DNA of 64,000 bases from Phaeodactylum tricornutum CCAP 1055/1 (GCF_000150955.2 NC_011673.1:1-64000); one strand, 5' to 3'. Shown: positions 31,272 to 42,558, counted from the stretch's first letter. Notes: generated by a model from the sequence alone, not told the origin. Program-made: numbers and translations.

Positions 31272-32076
31272 GCTGCTAATTTTCGACTCGAAAAATTGTG
31301 ACGAATACTTTACTCAACTCGAGGCTGACCAGCGAAGTCTGCAATCACTCATGGATACGCAAAGAATCTTCTCGAAGACTCATATTTCTCGATAGTGAAA
31401 AGGCCGAATGAAGCATCAGATGTCTGCCAAAGTTAGCAGTTTATAATGACCTGCCGGTGAATACAAATACGAATTGCACAGTGAAAGGCAGTTTTATTGT
31501 TGTTTGTCGATAATGATCTACTAGCTAGCCTACGTAGCTAGTGACACCAGGCCCGTTGCTGCTAGTTGTGCAGGTATTTGTCGTTGGACAATCAAAACGT
31601 CGTATATACAGTAGAATCAATGCGTCTAACATATGCATTTTGTGTTGTTTTGCTACCCACTGAGCCAATCTCTCCTTGGTCGATAGATAGGTACATATTT
31701 ATGGCATATTTCGCTTCCGAAACGTTTGCCTTCCAAGCTGGCTCAAGAGTTAGTCGTTGTTCGACTTCTTTCGAGCGGTGGGCTGTTTTGTTCTTGAAGT
31801 TCGCTACATATTGCTCTGTGGGGGGGGGGCATTGTGATGGTTTACGGTTATAGATTAACTTCATCTCTAATCACCTAAATATGAAGTAACAAATTCACAG
31901 TCAAACAGTAATCAACGATGGAAGCAAACGCATCGATCAATCTTCCTTGTTTGATGTGGATCTTCGCTATTGATGTTGCCGCCTCTGAGTATACACTTCA
32001 TCGACTGGCTGCACCTAGACATTTGAATAGGTAGCACTGTTGAACGAGGCCTCTATTTTTATACTGCAAGCCTGAA
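31272..32076. promoter_or_regulatory. Divergent promoter region SDR / CDPK-like kinase
   Basis: 805 bp between head-to-head genes. It contains TCACAGTCA at 31894 and a run of ten G near 31820. Overlapping 90- and 95-codon frames on opposite strands (31566-31864) have no family signal. Confidence 0.5.
31894..31902. promoter_or_regulatory. TCACAGTCA motif upstream of the CDPK-like kinase
   Basis: An exact 9-mer within TTCACAGTCAAA, 183 bp upstream of ATG 32077. Confidence 0.35.
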
Positions 32077-34530
32077 ATGTGGTCTACTTCCAAACTCAAG
32101 CATCGTTTGTGCAAGGGCATGGGTAGACATCCTACCCAGCACCGACTGGTCCTGGCCGCATTCGCGCTGGTTACGGCCGATCAGACACGACGTCAGCTAC
32201 AAGAAAAATCAGAGGCGACCAGTCGTAAAAGCGAGTTGCAGGAAAAAATTTCCGGAAAATCCATCAAATCGCACTCACTGTCACAACAAAGAAAGACTGC
32301 TTTGCATCTGGAGCGATTCCGGGATCCAAAAGAACGATCATCTCAGATCTTTCCAACTTTTCGGACCGCTAGCCAAGCTTTGATTCCTCGCAGTGTTTCC
32401 CGACTTCGGCGTCACAATACAATCGAACTGATGGACAGCACAGCTGCAAAAGTTTCGCTGGAATCGAAGTATCAAGTACAGTGGAAGAATCCTCTGGGTC
32501 AGGGCACATTTGGTGCCGTTTACCTCGGAGTCAATCGAACAACTGGTCAGAAGGTTGCAGTCAAAAAGATTTCCAAGCGATTCACTGATAATGTGAGCTT
32601 CCAACGCGAAATGGACGCGCTTTTGCACATCCGTGAAGCCGGCGGGCATCCAAATATTTGTGGATTGCGAGAAAACTACGATGAAGGCAACTATTACTAC
32701 CTGGTTTTGGATTTGGTCAGTGGAGGGGAAATGTTTGATCATCTTTGCGCTCAGGGTGCCTACTCCGAGGCCGATGCCGCTCGACTTATTAGGGAAGTTT
32801 CGTCTTCACTAGCCTTCCTACATGGCATAGGTGTCATACATGGAGACATGAAGCCCGAAAATCTAATGTTAAGTTCGGAAAATTGTTCGGACGCGGTAAT
32901 CAAAGTTGTAGACTTTGGCTGCGCTCACGTATTTGCTGAGGAGAGCCCCTTTAAGTCCGCGGCGCCACAACAGATGGGCACGGCAAATACTCCCGCTTAC
33001 TCCCCTCCAGAGGTTCTAGACAAGAAAAGTAAAATGCAACGATTGGAAGCTAGTTTCGATATGTGGGCGCTTGGGGTAATATTATATATTATGCTGACAG
33101 GCGTGCATCCCTTCGATTTGTATGGAAATGCCACCGATGCCGAAATTGAACACCAAATATTGGCAGGCAAGAAACCTCCTCTGGACAAATCACCCTTGAC
33201 AGCACACTTGTCTAAGGACGCTATTGATTTAATCAATAAATTACTGCAATGGGATCCGAAGAAGCGATTTACTGCGCACGATTTACTGGAAAATCCTTGG
33301 GTGCGAGGAGAGACGGCGAGAACAAACAAAATAGCCGACTCCGACAAACGTTTATCCACATATAAGGCGTTCAAAACCAAACTTGAGGCAAAAGTCTTTG
33401 CAGATATGGTTTCCTTAAGCAGCGACAACGATTCTTTAGACCCGGGAGACGTAGCGAAACGGACGTCATTAATTGAACGATCATTTCACCTTTTGGATCC
33501 TCAGCATCGTGGGTACGTCACTACCAAGGATCTCCAGAGATTGACGAAACAAAAGGGTGATGCTGCCGACGATGACCAACAACTCTCGCTTTCCGGATTT
33601 TCCGACTTGTTGGCGCAGAACATGAAGAACCGCTATTTTCCAAAGGGGCACGTTGTGTATCATGAAGGCGATGTTGGCAACGTAATGTACTTTTTGAATT
33701 CCGGAACCATTGAGGTCTACACGCGTGATGGTTTTACAAAAAATTTGCGCAAGTCGGGAGACTTTTTCGGCGAAGGCGCCTTGCTTCATCCGAAGAAGAT
33801 TCGTTCGGCGTCCATCCGCTGTGTCACACCTGTACACGCAATTGAGGTTAGTCGAGAATATTTTGAAAAGTACTTGGCCTCGGAAGAAGGTGCCAAGCTG
33901 AGTCTCCGTGAAAAGGATAAAGCTCGGAAGCGCCAACGAGCGAAGACCATTCTACAGCTACAGAAAAGCATGAAGGACACGGTATTGAATAAAGGGGACT
34001 TTATTTTTCAAGTAGGCGAAGAAGGGAAAGATATGTATATCTTGGAGGAAGGCAAAGTGAACATTTCCGTTCAAGGGCATAACGTCCTTTCGCTTCAGCC
34101 CGGTGAGATGTGCGGCGAACATTCGCTGATCTTTGGACGACCACGAAATGTTTCGGCTCAATGCGTGAGTGACCTTTGCAAGTTGCATGTCCTTCGTGCT
34201 CGTGACTTCTACGGTCTCCTGGACTTGCACCCGTCGTTGAAAGAGAGTGTTCGAGACATTTGTCTGCGCCGCGATTTCCAGAAGGCGCTATGCTTCAAAA
34301 TCAAAAAGTCGTTTCCTAAAAAGGAAGCCGACCTTCGTGCTGCCTTCAACTCTATGGATCGCAACGACTCAGGTGCAATTGAGCTCCGGGAATTGCGAAC
34401 AATGATCAAACAGTTTGATCCAACCTATACTGAAGCTGATATCCGTGACATTTTAAAGTCCTTGGACCTGAACGACAGCGGAAGTTTAACATGGGCGGAA
34501 TTTATCCGAATATTTGGAATGGACAAGTGA
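32077..34530 (+). CDS. Protein kinase with two cyclic-nucleotide-binding domains and EF hands
   Basis: A Ser/Thr kinase of the CAMK/CDPK type, 817 residues in one exon. The domain order is: basic N-terminus (1-130); kinase domain (135-409) with GQGTFGAVYL, K163, HGDMKPEN (D257) and DFG (279); linker; a weak EF-like segment (about 470-490); cNMP domain 1 (about 517-605); cNMP domain 2 (about 632-725); and two canonical EF-hand loops, DRNDSGAIELRE at 760 and DLNDSGSLTWAE at 797. Both cNMP cassettes keep the Glu and Arg that usually hold the nucleotide phosphate. The HRD motif reads HGD, so it is a non-RD kinase. The layout suggests joint control by calcium and a cyclic nucleotide in the cytosol. 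Apicomplexan and ciliate calcium kinases are the nearest known comparison, but they do not normally combine all these parts. Confidence 0.9.
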   Translation: MWSTSKLKHRLCKGMGRHPTQHRLVLAAFALVTADQTRRQLQEKSEATSRKSELQEKISGKSIKSHSLSQQRKTALHLERFRDPKERSSQIFPTFRTASQALIPRSVSRLRRHNTIELMDSTAAKVSLESKYQVQWKNPLGQGTFGAVYLGVNRTTGQKVAVKKISKRFTDNVSFQREMDALLHIREAGGHPNICGLRENYDEGNYYYLVLDLVSGGEMFDHLCAQGAYSEADAARLIREVSSSLAFLHGIGVIHGDMKPENLMLSSENCSDAVIKVVDFGCAHVFAEESPFKSAAPQQMGTANTPAYSPPEVLDKKSKMQRLEASFDMWALGVILYIMLTGVHPFDLYGNATDAEIEHQILAGKKPPLDKSPLTAHLSKDAIDLINKLLQWDPKKRFTAHDLLENPWVRGETARTNKIADSDKRLSTYKAFKTKLEAKVFADMVSLSSDNDSLDPGDVAKRTSLIERSFHLLDPQHRGYVTTKDLQRLTKQKGDAADDDQQLSLSGFSDLLAQNMKNRYFPKGHVVYHEGDVGNVMYFLNSGTIEVYTRDGFTKNLRKSGDFFGEGALLHPKKIRSASIRCVTPVHAIEVSREYFEKYLASEEGAKLSLREKDKARKRQRAKTILQLQKSMKDTVLNKGDFIFQVGEEGKDMYILEEGKVNISVQGHNVLSLQPGEMCGEHSLIFGRPRNVSAQCVSDLCKLHVLRARDFYGLLDLHPSLKESVRDICLRRDFQKALCFKIKKSFPKKEADLRAAFNSMDRNDSGAIELRELRTMIKQFDPTYTEADIRDILKSLDLNDSGSLTWAEFIRIFGMDK

Positions 34531-34951
34531 ATAAGTAGTTCTGCTGCAAAAGGAAGAGCTCCAAATAGATAGTTGCAGAGGTAGCGCCGTACACTATCAT
34601 AGCTGCTGCTCAAAGTCTAGGTTACGTGATTCTGATGAGATTTTTTTCAAGAGTTAACTGTAAGTCGTTCAAGGTAAGGCGGTTGTCGGCATGGCTTTTT
34701 TGTCCATGTCCGGGTTATTGGTCGCAGTGCAGGGTAGTTCGACAGACGTAGAAGACGTCAGTCATCTCTCCCGCTTTCTGCACCGCATGATTTTCTCCGC
34801 AATCTAATCGGACAGTGTTTGATGGGGAAGATCCTCGCAGGCAACGTAAGCGACACCAACGCTGCTTCTGAAACTTCAATCTGATACAGGTCACTGTATT
34901 GCTTGCCTTGACCGTGTTTTGGAACGACGAATCTAAGATAAATTCCAGAAA
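34531..34951. other. Intergenic region upstream of the plastid NAD(P)-binding protein
   Basis: 421 bp. It has ACGTCA at 34755-34760, about 190 bp before the next ATG and similar to half of the diatom CO2/cAMP-responsive element. A TTAACTGTAAG run is near 34655. Nothing else is seen. Confidence 0.4.
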
Positions 34952-35755
34952 ATGCTGAGTACAAAAAGCCTTCTACTTTCTTTCGCGCTTGTAGGCGTTA
35001 CCAGCGCGTTTGTCGCTCCCAAAGCACCAACCTTTGGGACAACGCGATTCCCGGTGAGCAGCACTTCGTTGGACGCCTACAAGAAGGTTTTTGTCGCCGG
35101 AGGAACACGCGGTGTCGGACGCTGTATTGTTGATCAACTTTTGGGACAAGGAAGCGAAGTAGTCGCCTTGGTCCGCAGCGAAGACGCGCTGAAAGAGCTC
35201 AACGCGATCGAAGGTGTTACTGCAATTCGGGGAGACGCCTTTGAGCAAAAGGCGGTGGAGAATGCAATGGATGGATGCGACGCCGCTATTACGACTCTCG
35301 GAGGTGCCACCAGCGACGGAGGCAAGCGCGTTGATTACGACGGAAACTCCAATGTCATCGAAAGTGCTGGAATTTTGGGAGTAACTCGAGTGATTCTCGT
35401 TACTAGCGTAGGTTGCGGAAGTAGTAAGGAAGCGGCTCCACCAAACGTCTTTGAGGCTTTAAAAGAAGTTCTGACTGCTAAAGAAAAGGCTGAGAATGTC
35501 TTGATCAAATACTACACCAACATGAATTGGACGATCATTCGTCCGGGAGGTTTGAAGAGCGAGCCGGCGACCGGCAAGGCTATTTTAACCGAAGATACAA
35601 GAGCGATTGGAACGATTCATCGCGAGGATGTCGCTGCTTTGGCCATCAAGGCGCTCAACTCGTCCAACACGGAGCGAAAAGTTCTGACTGCCATCGACCC
35701 CAGTATTGATAGTGCCGTCTCGGATGGAAAACAAGTTGAAGCGTTTGCGGTGTAG
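34952..35755 (+). CDS. Plastid-targeted atypical SDR / NAD(P)-binding protein
   Basis: 267 residues. Residues 1-19 form a signal peptide and are followed by the diatom plastid motif S18-A19-F20 in TSAFVAPKAP. This predicts import through the four plastid membranes. The mature part begins with a Rossmann loop VAGGTRGVGRCIV (about 48-60) and has NWTIIRPGGLKSEPATG and HREDVAALAIKAL. It fits the extended/atypical SDR group that includes Tic62-, HCF173- and Ycf39-like proteins of chloroplasts. The classical YxxxK is not evident, as is common in this group. The exact role (redox sensing, photosystem assembly or enzyme) cannot be told. The Ser/Thr-rich stretch up to residue 42 acts as the transit peptide. 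Confidence 0.88.
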   Translation: MLSTKSLLLSFALVGVTSAFVAPKAPTFGTTRFPVSSTSLDAYKKVFVAGGTRGVGRCIVDQLLGQGSEVVALVRSEDALKELNAIEGVTAIRGDAFEQKAVENAMDGCDAAITTLGGATSDGGKRVDYDGNSNVIESAGILGVTRVILVTSVGCGSSKEAAPPNVFEALKEVLTAKEKAENVLIKYYTNMNWTIIRPGGLKSEPATGKAILTEDTRAIGTIHREDVAALAIKALNSSNTERKVLTAIDPSIDSAVSDGKQVEAFAV

Positions 35756-35854
35756 ATTTTATGCATATTTGCTTTCCGTAAAGCTAATACAAACGAAAGC
35801 AGAACTATCTCGTGCCGTCACTCCCGCATTCCCTGCAAGGCCGGACGAATACGG

Positions 35855-36550
35855 CTAGCTAACTGTAAATGTTGTTGAATCTTTTTGCTCGGCAGATTTC
35901 TTCAGCACTTGTTCCATTTTCTCTTTTCCAATCACATCTTCCAAACTCATTTCCAATATGTTTCCATCTGTAAAAGTCTTAATTTGTTCACCAGCCGTTT
36001 CCGCAATGCTATTCAAATCGAATTCACCTTCATCAAAGTAGCCTAGTCGGTCAGCAATCAAGTGCAAGTTTTGACAGCCCGGACAGCGCACAATGACCAC
36101 GCCTCGATTATACGCTTGTTCGCTAAATTGCTTGGCACTACGTGTGTTACAAACAGTACACGTGAAGACAATGGCCAGTTTGCGGCCTCCCGTCTCGGCC
36201 CCGGGAATTTTCAATTCGTATGTACCTGCAGAGTCGACAGGGACATCCAGTGGTGTGCTGATTGGACGTGCAATTCCCTTCTCCTTCTCGTGGTCGGTCT
36301 TGCCGTCCGAGGATGAGCAAAACGGCACGCAGGATTTTCGACGATTATCAGTAAAGCGAGCAATACCAAACGTGGAGAGCGGTCGAAGACGTGGCTCTGC
36401 CTGAGAAAGACTACAATTGGACAAACGTCGCAAGGTTCGTTGTCGACTGTGATCAGCTCCATAACCAGCAGCAATGGCCTTAATTCGTAGCGGCAAATGA
36501 ATACACCACCTCACAGTAGCGTAGGCAGTCTTGCATGTAAAAGACGACAT
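35855..36550 (-). CDS. DNL-type zinc finger protein (Zim17/HEP1-like)
   Basis: A co-chaperone that keeps organellar Hsp70 soluble. The first ATG (36550) gives 231 residues. The N-terminal 60-100 residues are rich in Arg and Ser and poor in acid, like a mitochondrial presequence. The zf-DNL domain is at about 124-190. It has C131-x2-C134 in FTCTVCNTRSAKQFS, C156-x2-C159 in RCPGCQNLHLIADRLGYF, and the DNL-equivalent NLH. The acidic helix after it (GEFDLNSIAETAGEQI) is less usual. A plastid rather than mitochondrial location is possible because diatoms have paralogues; there is no ASAF motif here. A TCACAGTCA motif lies 141 bp upstream. Confidence 0.9.
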   Translation of the reverse strand: MSSFTCKTAYATVRWCIHLPLRIKAIAAGYGADHSRQRTLRRLSNCSLSQAEPRLRPLSTFGIARFTDNRRKSCVPFCSSSDGKTDHEKEKGIARPISTPLDVPVDSAGTYELKIPGAETGGRKLAIVFTCTVCNTRSAKQFSEQAYNRGVVIVRCPGCQNLHLIADRLGYFDEGEFDLNSIAETAGEQIKTFTDGNILEMSLEDVIGKEKMEQVLKKSAEQKDSTTFTVS

Positions 36551-37035
36551 CGTGACGAAATACACGGGGGGGGGAGGCAACAGGAGCGCTGATTTTTAAT
36601 TCGGTTCCCCTTGGACACTACGTGTCAAGGTATATTCCATCAACAGCAAGTCCGATATCGTCGGTCCGTCACTATAGGACTGGGCTCTTTTCACAGTCAA
36701 GAGCGTCTCTGTTGGAGTGACTGAGAGTACGCACTATGGGCAGACCAAAAACGAATATCGTATCGGTACTCTGTGCTATGCTAGATTGGAGGAAAAGGTC
36801 TCACAGACTGCGAGAACCAGGATACGATCTCTTATTGGCTAATTCTTTGATTCATCGCTTCTTTTGGCACCATCAATTTCGCCTACCTAATTAGTAGTTA
36901 GAGCGACACACCGGACAATCAACCATCTGGAGAGGGACCGACCATGCACAAAAGGTTTCAAAGCATAGAGCTGCGTTGCGCAAGTTGTGTTTGCTGCCAA
37001 TACTAATTGTTTACTTTGGCTTCACACACTGCATC
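36551..37035. promoter_or_regulatory. Divergent promoter region HEP1-like / helical-repeat protein
   Basis: 485 bp between head-to-head genes, with a run of C/G (36571-36579) in the HEP1 leader and TCACAGTCA at 36691. Confidence 0.45.
36691..36699. promoter_or_regulatory. TCACAGTCA motif in the divergent promoter
   Basis: An exact 9-mer within TTTCACAGTCAAG, 141 bp upstream of ATG 36550 and 337 bp upstream of ATG 37036 on the other strand. Confidence 0.35.
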
Positions 37036-39315
37036 ATGCTAAGACTGACTCGTCCACTCAGAGTAAGCGCGGGATCAAGGTTGAAAAGACATGAGGCTAC
37101 GAATACCGCTGGACTGTCGCACAATTGTTCAACGTTGCCTCTCGAAAGAGACGATTCAGGAAACAGCAGCCTCACCGACATGAAGTCTTCCAGCCAAATA
37201 CCGCAGAGAGCTATGAGGCCGGTGATGGCCTCTGTATCAACATACATGCAGCACAGCAGTACTAATGTGGCGTTGACTACAGCTGGATGCTGGCCTTTAC
37301 CACCACATCCGCTGGTTGAGGCCCCTTCACTGCAATGGCAACAACGGGCAGTGCTTCCTCTATTCAATACGTTGGTAGCTTCCCAAACATTGCTATCGGC
37401 TGGAAATGAGATGCGACGACCTATACTTAATAGACTACGAAATCAGGAAGCGATCAGCGCTGATTCCTCCCGGAAGCTTCAAAAGGGACCTTGGCTCGAA
37501 TATTTTGCTAGTTTAGGTGACACGTCTCTGAAAGAAATTCCTGCTGAGCTTTTGGAAACTACCGATCCGGAGACACTTTCCAAAGGGTCCACTGTATCAT
37601 TACCCTCGACGAAGACCAGTCTTCCTCGTCTAGAAAGGGAACTACGTGGACACATTGATGCCAGGCGCGTTGGGCAAGCAATAGAAGTCTTCCTCAGAGC
37701 CCGCCATTCTCAAGAGAAAGAATATCACCAGCTCAATCTAAAGCTAGTGGGACGACTCTTTGACCTTCTGTGCACTCGCCGAAGACCATTCGATGCCTAC
37801 CGGGTTTTAACTCACTATCGAAATTTGTCTACGGCCCCTACAAACGCTGTGCCCAAATCAGAAACCAACTTTGTACGTAAGTACGAGCGCCTTTGTTCCT
37901 GCCTCCGCTACATGAACCCTACATTTCATGACGCTGGTTCGATCTTAAAACTCGCTCGTCGCGTATATGCGGATTTGAAACAGATGGACGAAAAATGTCA
38001 GAGAACTTGCTTGCCGACATTCCTATCCGCCCTTGGACAACAGCGATCGGTCCCCGCAGGCATCATGTGTCTTGAAATTTACAAGTACATGCTCGTCAAT
38101 AAGTTTGATTTGAAGGGATCGTATTTTGAGCATTTATTGGGCTTTTCTAAATTCTTTCGACAGCAGGATTTGCCATACGCCGACGTGCTCGCACGGAGCG
38201 TGGCAATGGGACGCATACCGCCCCCAGCCGTGGCCTTGAATGTCCTTGAAAATTTGTTTCCGTACACTGACGCAGGCGCCACCCATGCGGCATTGCAATC
38301 AATCATCAAGCTGCAGTCCACTGCGCTGGAAAACGGTTTGCCACAGTATCATCTGGATATTGCCACGATGGAACTAATCAGTGCTGCGTCGACAAAGAAT
38401 GGCGCTCACAAGAACATTCTGCTGATATGGGATTTGTTGGACTTGATCTCTTGCAAGCCGTCGGAAGGTCTGTACGAGAATACAGCAATTGCCTTTGCAA
38501 CCGATCCAAACATGTACGACGACGCGTTTTTGGTGCTTGCGGAAATGGAAGAAAAAGGAATGATCCCTTCGCGGGCATTGATTAGGGGATTATCCTTTCA
38601 ATTTCGGTACGTCAAATATACTTTGGAATTTCCGTGTGACGATGTCGGCGAATTGTTTGCACGGCTGTTTGTTACCGAGAGTTAGTGTCCCTAACTGTGT
38701 TGTTACTGTCGTAGGCCATCGGAGAAGTTGCTAGGTTTGGCTTGTCAACGTTGGACGACCCTACGCACGAACGGGATCGGTGCGACTCTGTCTGGTCTCA
38801 ATGCGTTAATATCGGCCAGCGCAGAGCGCGGCAACGTTTACCGAGCGTTTGCGCTGTTGGAAGAAATTCCTCGGAGCAATCTTGAGGCCGACGCGGACAC
38901 TTACAGCTTTGCCTTTGAAGCGCTCGGCAAGAGCTTGTTTCGAAAGCTTCCACTTACTACGAACGAACCAAAATTGATTGCTTCAATTTTGGAGAAGGCC
39001 GACTCGCTGTTGACAGTCATGGAAAGTCAGGGCTTGTCGCCAACGCATCACATCGTACGGGAATATGTGGAGGTTCTCTGTTTGGCGGGTAAGGTTGACG
39101 TGGCCACGAACGTAGTTTTGGACCTGATTGCCAGTCCTGGTAGCGTGAATAGCAAAACAGCGTATCGAGTGTCAATGGCCAATGTTACGGCCGGAAATTT
39201 CGATACGGCCCGAAGGTTTGCGGCTGATGCTGGGGATCACACCAATTTGATCCTGAAGAAAATAGCACAGGAAGAAGCTAAGGCTTCCGAGACCAAGACA
39301 GAGAAAAGCGAATAG
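37036..39315 (+). CDS. PPR-like helical-repeat protein, probably organellar (2 exons)
   Basis: Exons 37036-38606 and 38715-39315 join across a 108-nt GTACGT...GTAG intron in phase 2, giving 723 residues. The C-terminal half has degenerate 35-residue helix pairs of pentatricopeptide type, for example YDDAFLVLAEMEEKGMIPSR and ADTYSFAFEALGKSL. These are spaced as in RNA-binding PPR proteins. The N-terminus MLRLTRPLRVSAGSRLKR is basic and hydroxylated, like a mitochondrial presequence. The middle (about 40-200) is low-complexity. A role in mitochondrial RNA processing or translation is inferred from the repeats only. In-frame sequence extends to 36976 without an ATG, so 37036 is chosen. The last 20 residues are charged (EEAKASETKTEKSE). 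Confidence 0.72.
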
Positions 39316-39796
39316 CGCAGGTTGGCGATCGTCCTCTTGGTGCATGAAAAAAAGCACAGGGCCCGAGGGATAGATATATTTGTTCGGGTGTATGTCGTAG
39401 AAAGCGAAGAGGCAACCAATTGCACATGTAGATAGTTTCTATGAATTCTCTATAAAGAATATCGACTGAGGAGAGCAGTAGTAGTATGTAGGTATAAAGC
39501 ATTTTAGAGGTACTCGCATATTTTATGTTGAGCGTCCACGATTCCGGAGCTCGTCTGTCTGCTGCCCGTCCAACCGGATAATCGGCCAAAATTGGCGCCG
39601 AACCGATTTCAAACAGGGACCTTGTCTGTCTGCTTACGACACTCCAATTAAGGGGCGCCGTCCGTCCCCGCGCCCAAGAAACGAAGCAGTGCCGTCGAAA
39701 CAGTCCAATCGAGACCCACCATGGAGTCCCTCAGAAATGCGCCTGCCGACTCTCTCTCTCCCGTAGCACTAACTTTCCTTCCGACGATCACTAACC
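39316..39796. other. Intergenic region before MCM5
   Basis: 481 bp with no supported gene. It should hold the 3' end of the helical-repeat gene and the MCM5 promoter. A GGCGCC core occurs twice near 39593 and 39654. Confidence 0.45.
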
Positions 39797-42558
39797 ATGG
39801 ACTTTGACGAAACACGCTTGTACTACTCGCACCAGCAGTTGCAGGTGACTACGGAACAAGACGCCGACGGGACTGCCGCAGTAGCTGTTAGTGATGAACA
39901 GGACGAAAGTGCCGTCGACTTGTCGGCCGTTCGTCGTCATTTCCGCGAGTTTCTGCGTACGTACCGAGGCGATGACTGTGAAATAACAATTGGGGTCCGA
40001 CAGTTCTGTATTGTATGCAGAGTGTGGACGACGTGAGGCCTCACCCTTGCATTCTTGTCTTCCTTGCGGTTCTCCATCGCGTACAGGAAACTACCGATTG
40101 GGAGCGCATCGTTATGTCTACCGCGAAAAGCTATTGCGCATGCATCGTCGACTGACGCAATCGGCTCGCACCAACAACGCCAATGACATTGTCTTTGAGG
40201 CAGCCAAAAACGCCAACGACGCAAAGCTGCAGGTAGATCTGGCGCACATTGGAGAGTACGATGCTTCCATGTTGGGATACCTCCTTAATCAGCCCGCCCA
40301 CATTCTCCCGGCATTGGAAAACGCCGCGTCGGATGCACTCAAGTCGCTTCTCTACGAGCGCAAATATCCTGCCAGTGCCGACGATCTCGACAAGCTCGAC
40401 GAAGACATGCTCGACGCGACCCAGGAAACGCAAGAGTTGGACCCCACGGAGAATTCCGTCAGTGAAGCTCTGCTCGCTGGTGTGCGTATACAGATTCTGC
40501 TCCAGGGAAGCTTGCAACCGACACCCTTGCGATCCATTCAATCCCAGCACATGAATCGCTTACTCAAGTGTCCCGGAATTGTCATATCAACGTCTCCCGT
40601 CAAGAACCGTGCCACGACGTTGAAAGTGCGCTGTTCCCGTTGTCTCGATTCCCAAACGGTGTACGCTACCGAAGGGCCCTTCGGATCGCTGACTTTGCCC
40701 ACCACGTGTCGAGGGCCCAGTCCGCACGAATGCGGTCGCTTTCCCTACTCGGTCGTTCCGGACGAATCCATCTTTGTCGATCAGCAAACACTCAAACTAC
40801 AAGAAGCCCCGGAACGGGTGCCGACTGGGGAAATGCCGCGCTCGGTATTGCTGGCCGTCGAACGCTCCAACGTCGATCAGGCAGCACCCGGAACAAGAGT
40901 ATCGGTGCTTTGCGTACCGACTCTATTCACCTCGGGGAAAGACGGAACCCACAAGTCCGTCTACTTGCGTGTCCTAGGGATGACCAAGGATAACGATGCG
41001 CACGGAGAAGCCGTCACCTACACACCAGCCGAAGAAGAGGCATTTCGGACCTTGTCGCGTCGGCCCGACGTATACGAAATTCTGCAGCGTTCCATTGCAC
41101 CAAACATTTCTGGTTCTTACACGGTCGATATCAAGAAAGCGCTCTGCTGTCAGCTTCTGGGTGGATCGCGAAAGAAATTGCCCGACGGGGTGCGCCTGCG
41201 CGGTGACATTAACGTCCTCCTCTTGGGCGATCCCTCGATGGCGAAATCGCAGTTTCTCAAATTTATTTCCAAGGTAGCACCGGTGGGTATCTATACCTCT
41301 GGAAAAGGCTCTTCGGCCGCCGGGTTGACTGCTTCCGTGGTACGAGACGCCAAGGGGGAGTTTTATCTCGAAGGTGGTGCCATGGTCCTGGCCGACGGTG
41401 GTATCGTTTGCATTGACGAATTCGACAAGATGCGTCCAGCAGATCGTGTTGCTATCCACGAAGCCATGGAACAACAAACAATTTCCGTAGCCAAGGCAGG
41501 TATTACGACGGTTTTAAATTCACGCTCCTCCGTACTAGCTGCGGCCAATCCTGTCTTTGGTCGGTACGATGATTTCAAGTCAGCCTCCGAAAACATAGAC
41601 CTCATGACAACCATTTTGAGTCGTTTTGATGTCATATTTCTGGTACGAGATATTCGTGAAGAGGAACGTGATCGACTGATTTGCCAGCACGTAATGGGGA
41701 TCCATATAGGCGCATCCAATCGGTCGGACGGTGGTTTGGGGCATGTCAGGGGCGGGGGTGCCGACGACGGTGGTGCTTTGTCCTACATGGCTGGTTCCAG
41801 CGGAATATCGGATCCTAACGAAGAGTCGGTCAATAGGTACGTTGAAACAAAACTCTCATCCAGTGCCCTTTGCACCTCCACATCTCACAAAAATTTTCCT
41901 TGGTCAAAGTTCCTCAAACGCTACCCCCGAAGCTATCGCCGAAAATGTTCTGCGCGTGGCTACCACCGGCGAAGGAGAGCTAGATGTACCAGCAATGAAG
42001 AAATACATTCAATACTGCAAGGCTCGTTGCTCGCCGCGTCTGTCGGAAGAAGCGGGTGAAGTCTTGACGAGTTCCTACGTAAAGATTAGGGATGATGTGC
42101 GTCGCCGGGCGATTGCCTCGTCCGGAAGATCGGATGGAAGAGACGGGGATACGCAATCGGCCATTCCAATCACTGTACGGCAGCTGGAAGCTTTAGTGCG
42201 TTTGTCTGAAAGCTTGGCGAAGATGCGACTGGACCCGCAAGTGCGGTCTGAAGACGTAACGGAGGCGTTGCGTCTATTTAAAGTAAGCACGATGGCAGCA
42301 AATGCGGTCGACCAAAATTTAGGGGAAACATCATATGCGTCGGTATCTGCCCCCAACCGTGAAGAAATGGAACGGACAGAGGCCTTTTTGCGTAGCCGTT
42401 TGAACGTTGGGAGCATGGTCAACAAGCAAAGGCTGGTGGAAGAAGGATCTGGTCAAGGATTCAATGCAATCTTGATCGCACGGGCATTATCCATTATGGC
42501 TAGCCGTGGTGAAGTATTGGAAAGAAATCAAGGTCGTTTGCTGAAGCGAGTCAAATAA
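39797..42558 (+). CDS. MCM5: DNA replication licensing factor MCM5 (3 exons)
   Basis: A subunit of the MCM2-7 replicative helicase. Exons 39797-39956, 40087-41836 and 41910-42558 give 852 residues. The first join makes HFREFLR-NYRLGAHRYVYREKL and the second gives VN-SSSNATPEAIAENVL; both keep phase. Landmarks are the zinc motif around 234-275 (CSRCLD...CRGPSPHECG), FQTLKLQE-like VDQQTLKLQEAPERVPTGEMPR, P-loop GDPSMAKS (about 434), Walker B VCIDEFDKM (about 494), and the arginine finger LSRFD (about 563). SRKKLPDG and the PITVRQLEA block identify MCM5. The P-loop reads GDPSMAKS where MCM5 normally has GDPGTAKS. The protein is longer than animal MCM5 (about 734), with an inserted Gly/Asp-rich loop near 605-640. 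The start has a good context (ACCATGG). Confidence 0.96.
39973..39981. promoter_or_regulatory. TGACTGTGA motif inside MCM5 intron 1
   Basis: An exact 9-mer in the first intron, 17 bp after the donor. It is the only copy in the window that lies inside a gene, and it is still non-coding. Confidence 0.3.

Noticed and set aside
39797-42558. MCM3 rather than MCM5, because of the GDPSMAKS loop
   Set aside because: The zinc region, SRKKLPDG, LKLQEAPERVPTGEMPR and C-terminal blocks are those of MCM5.
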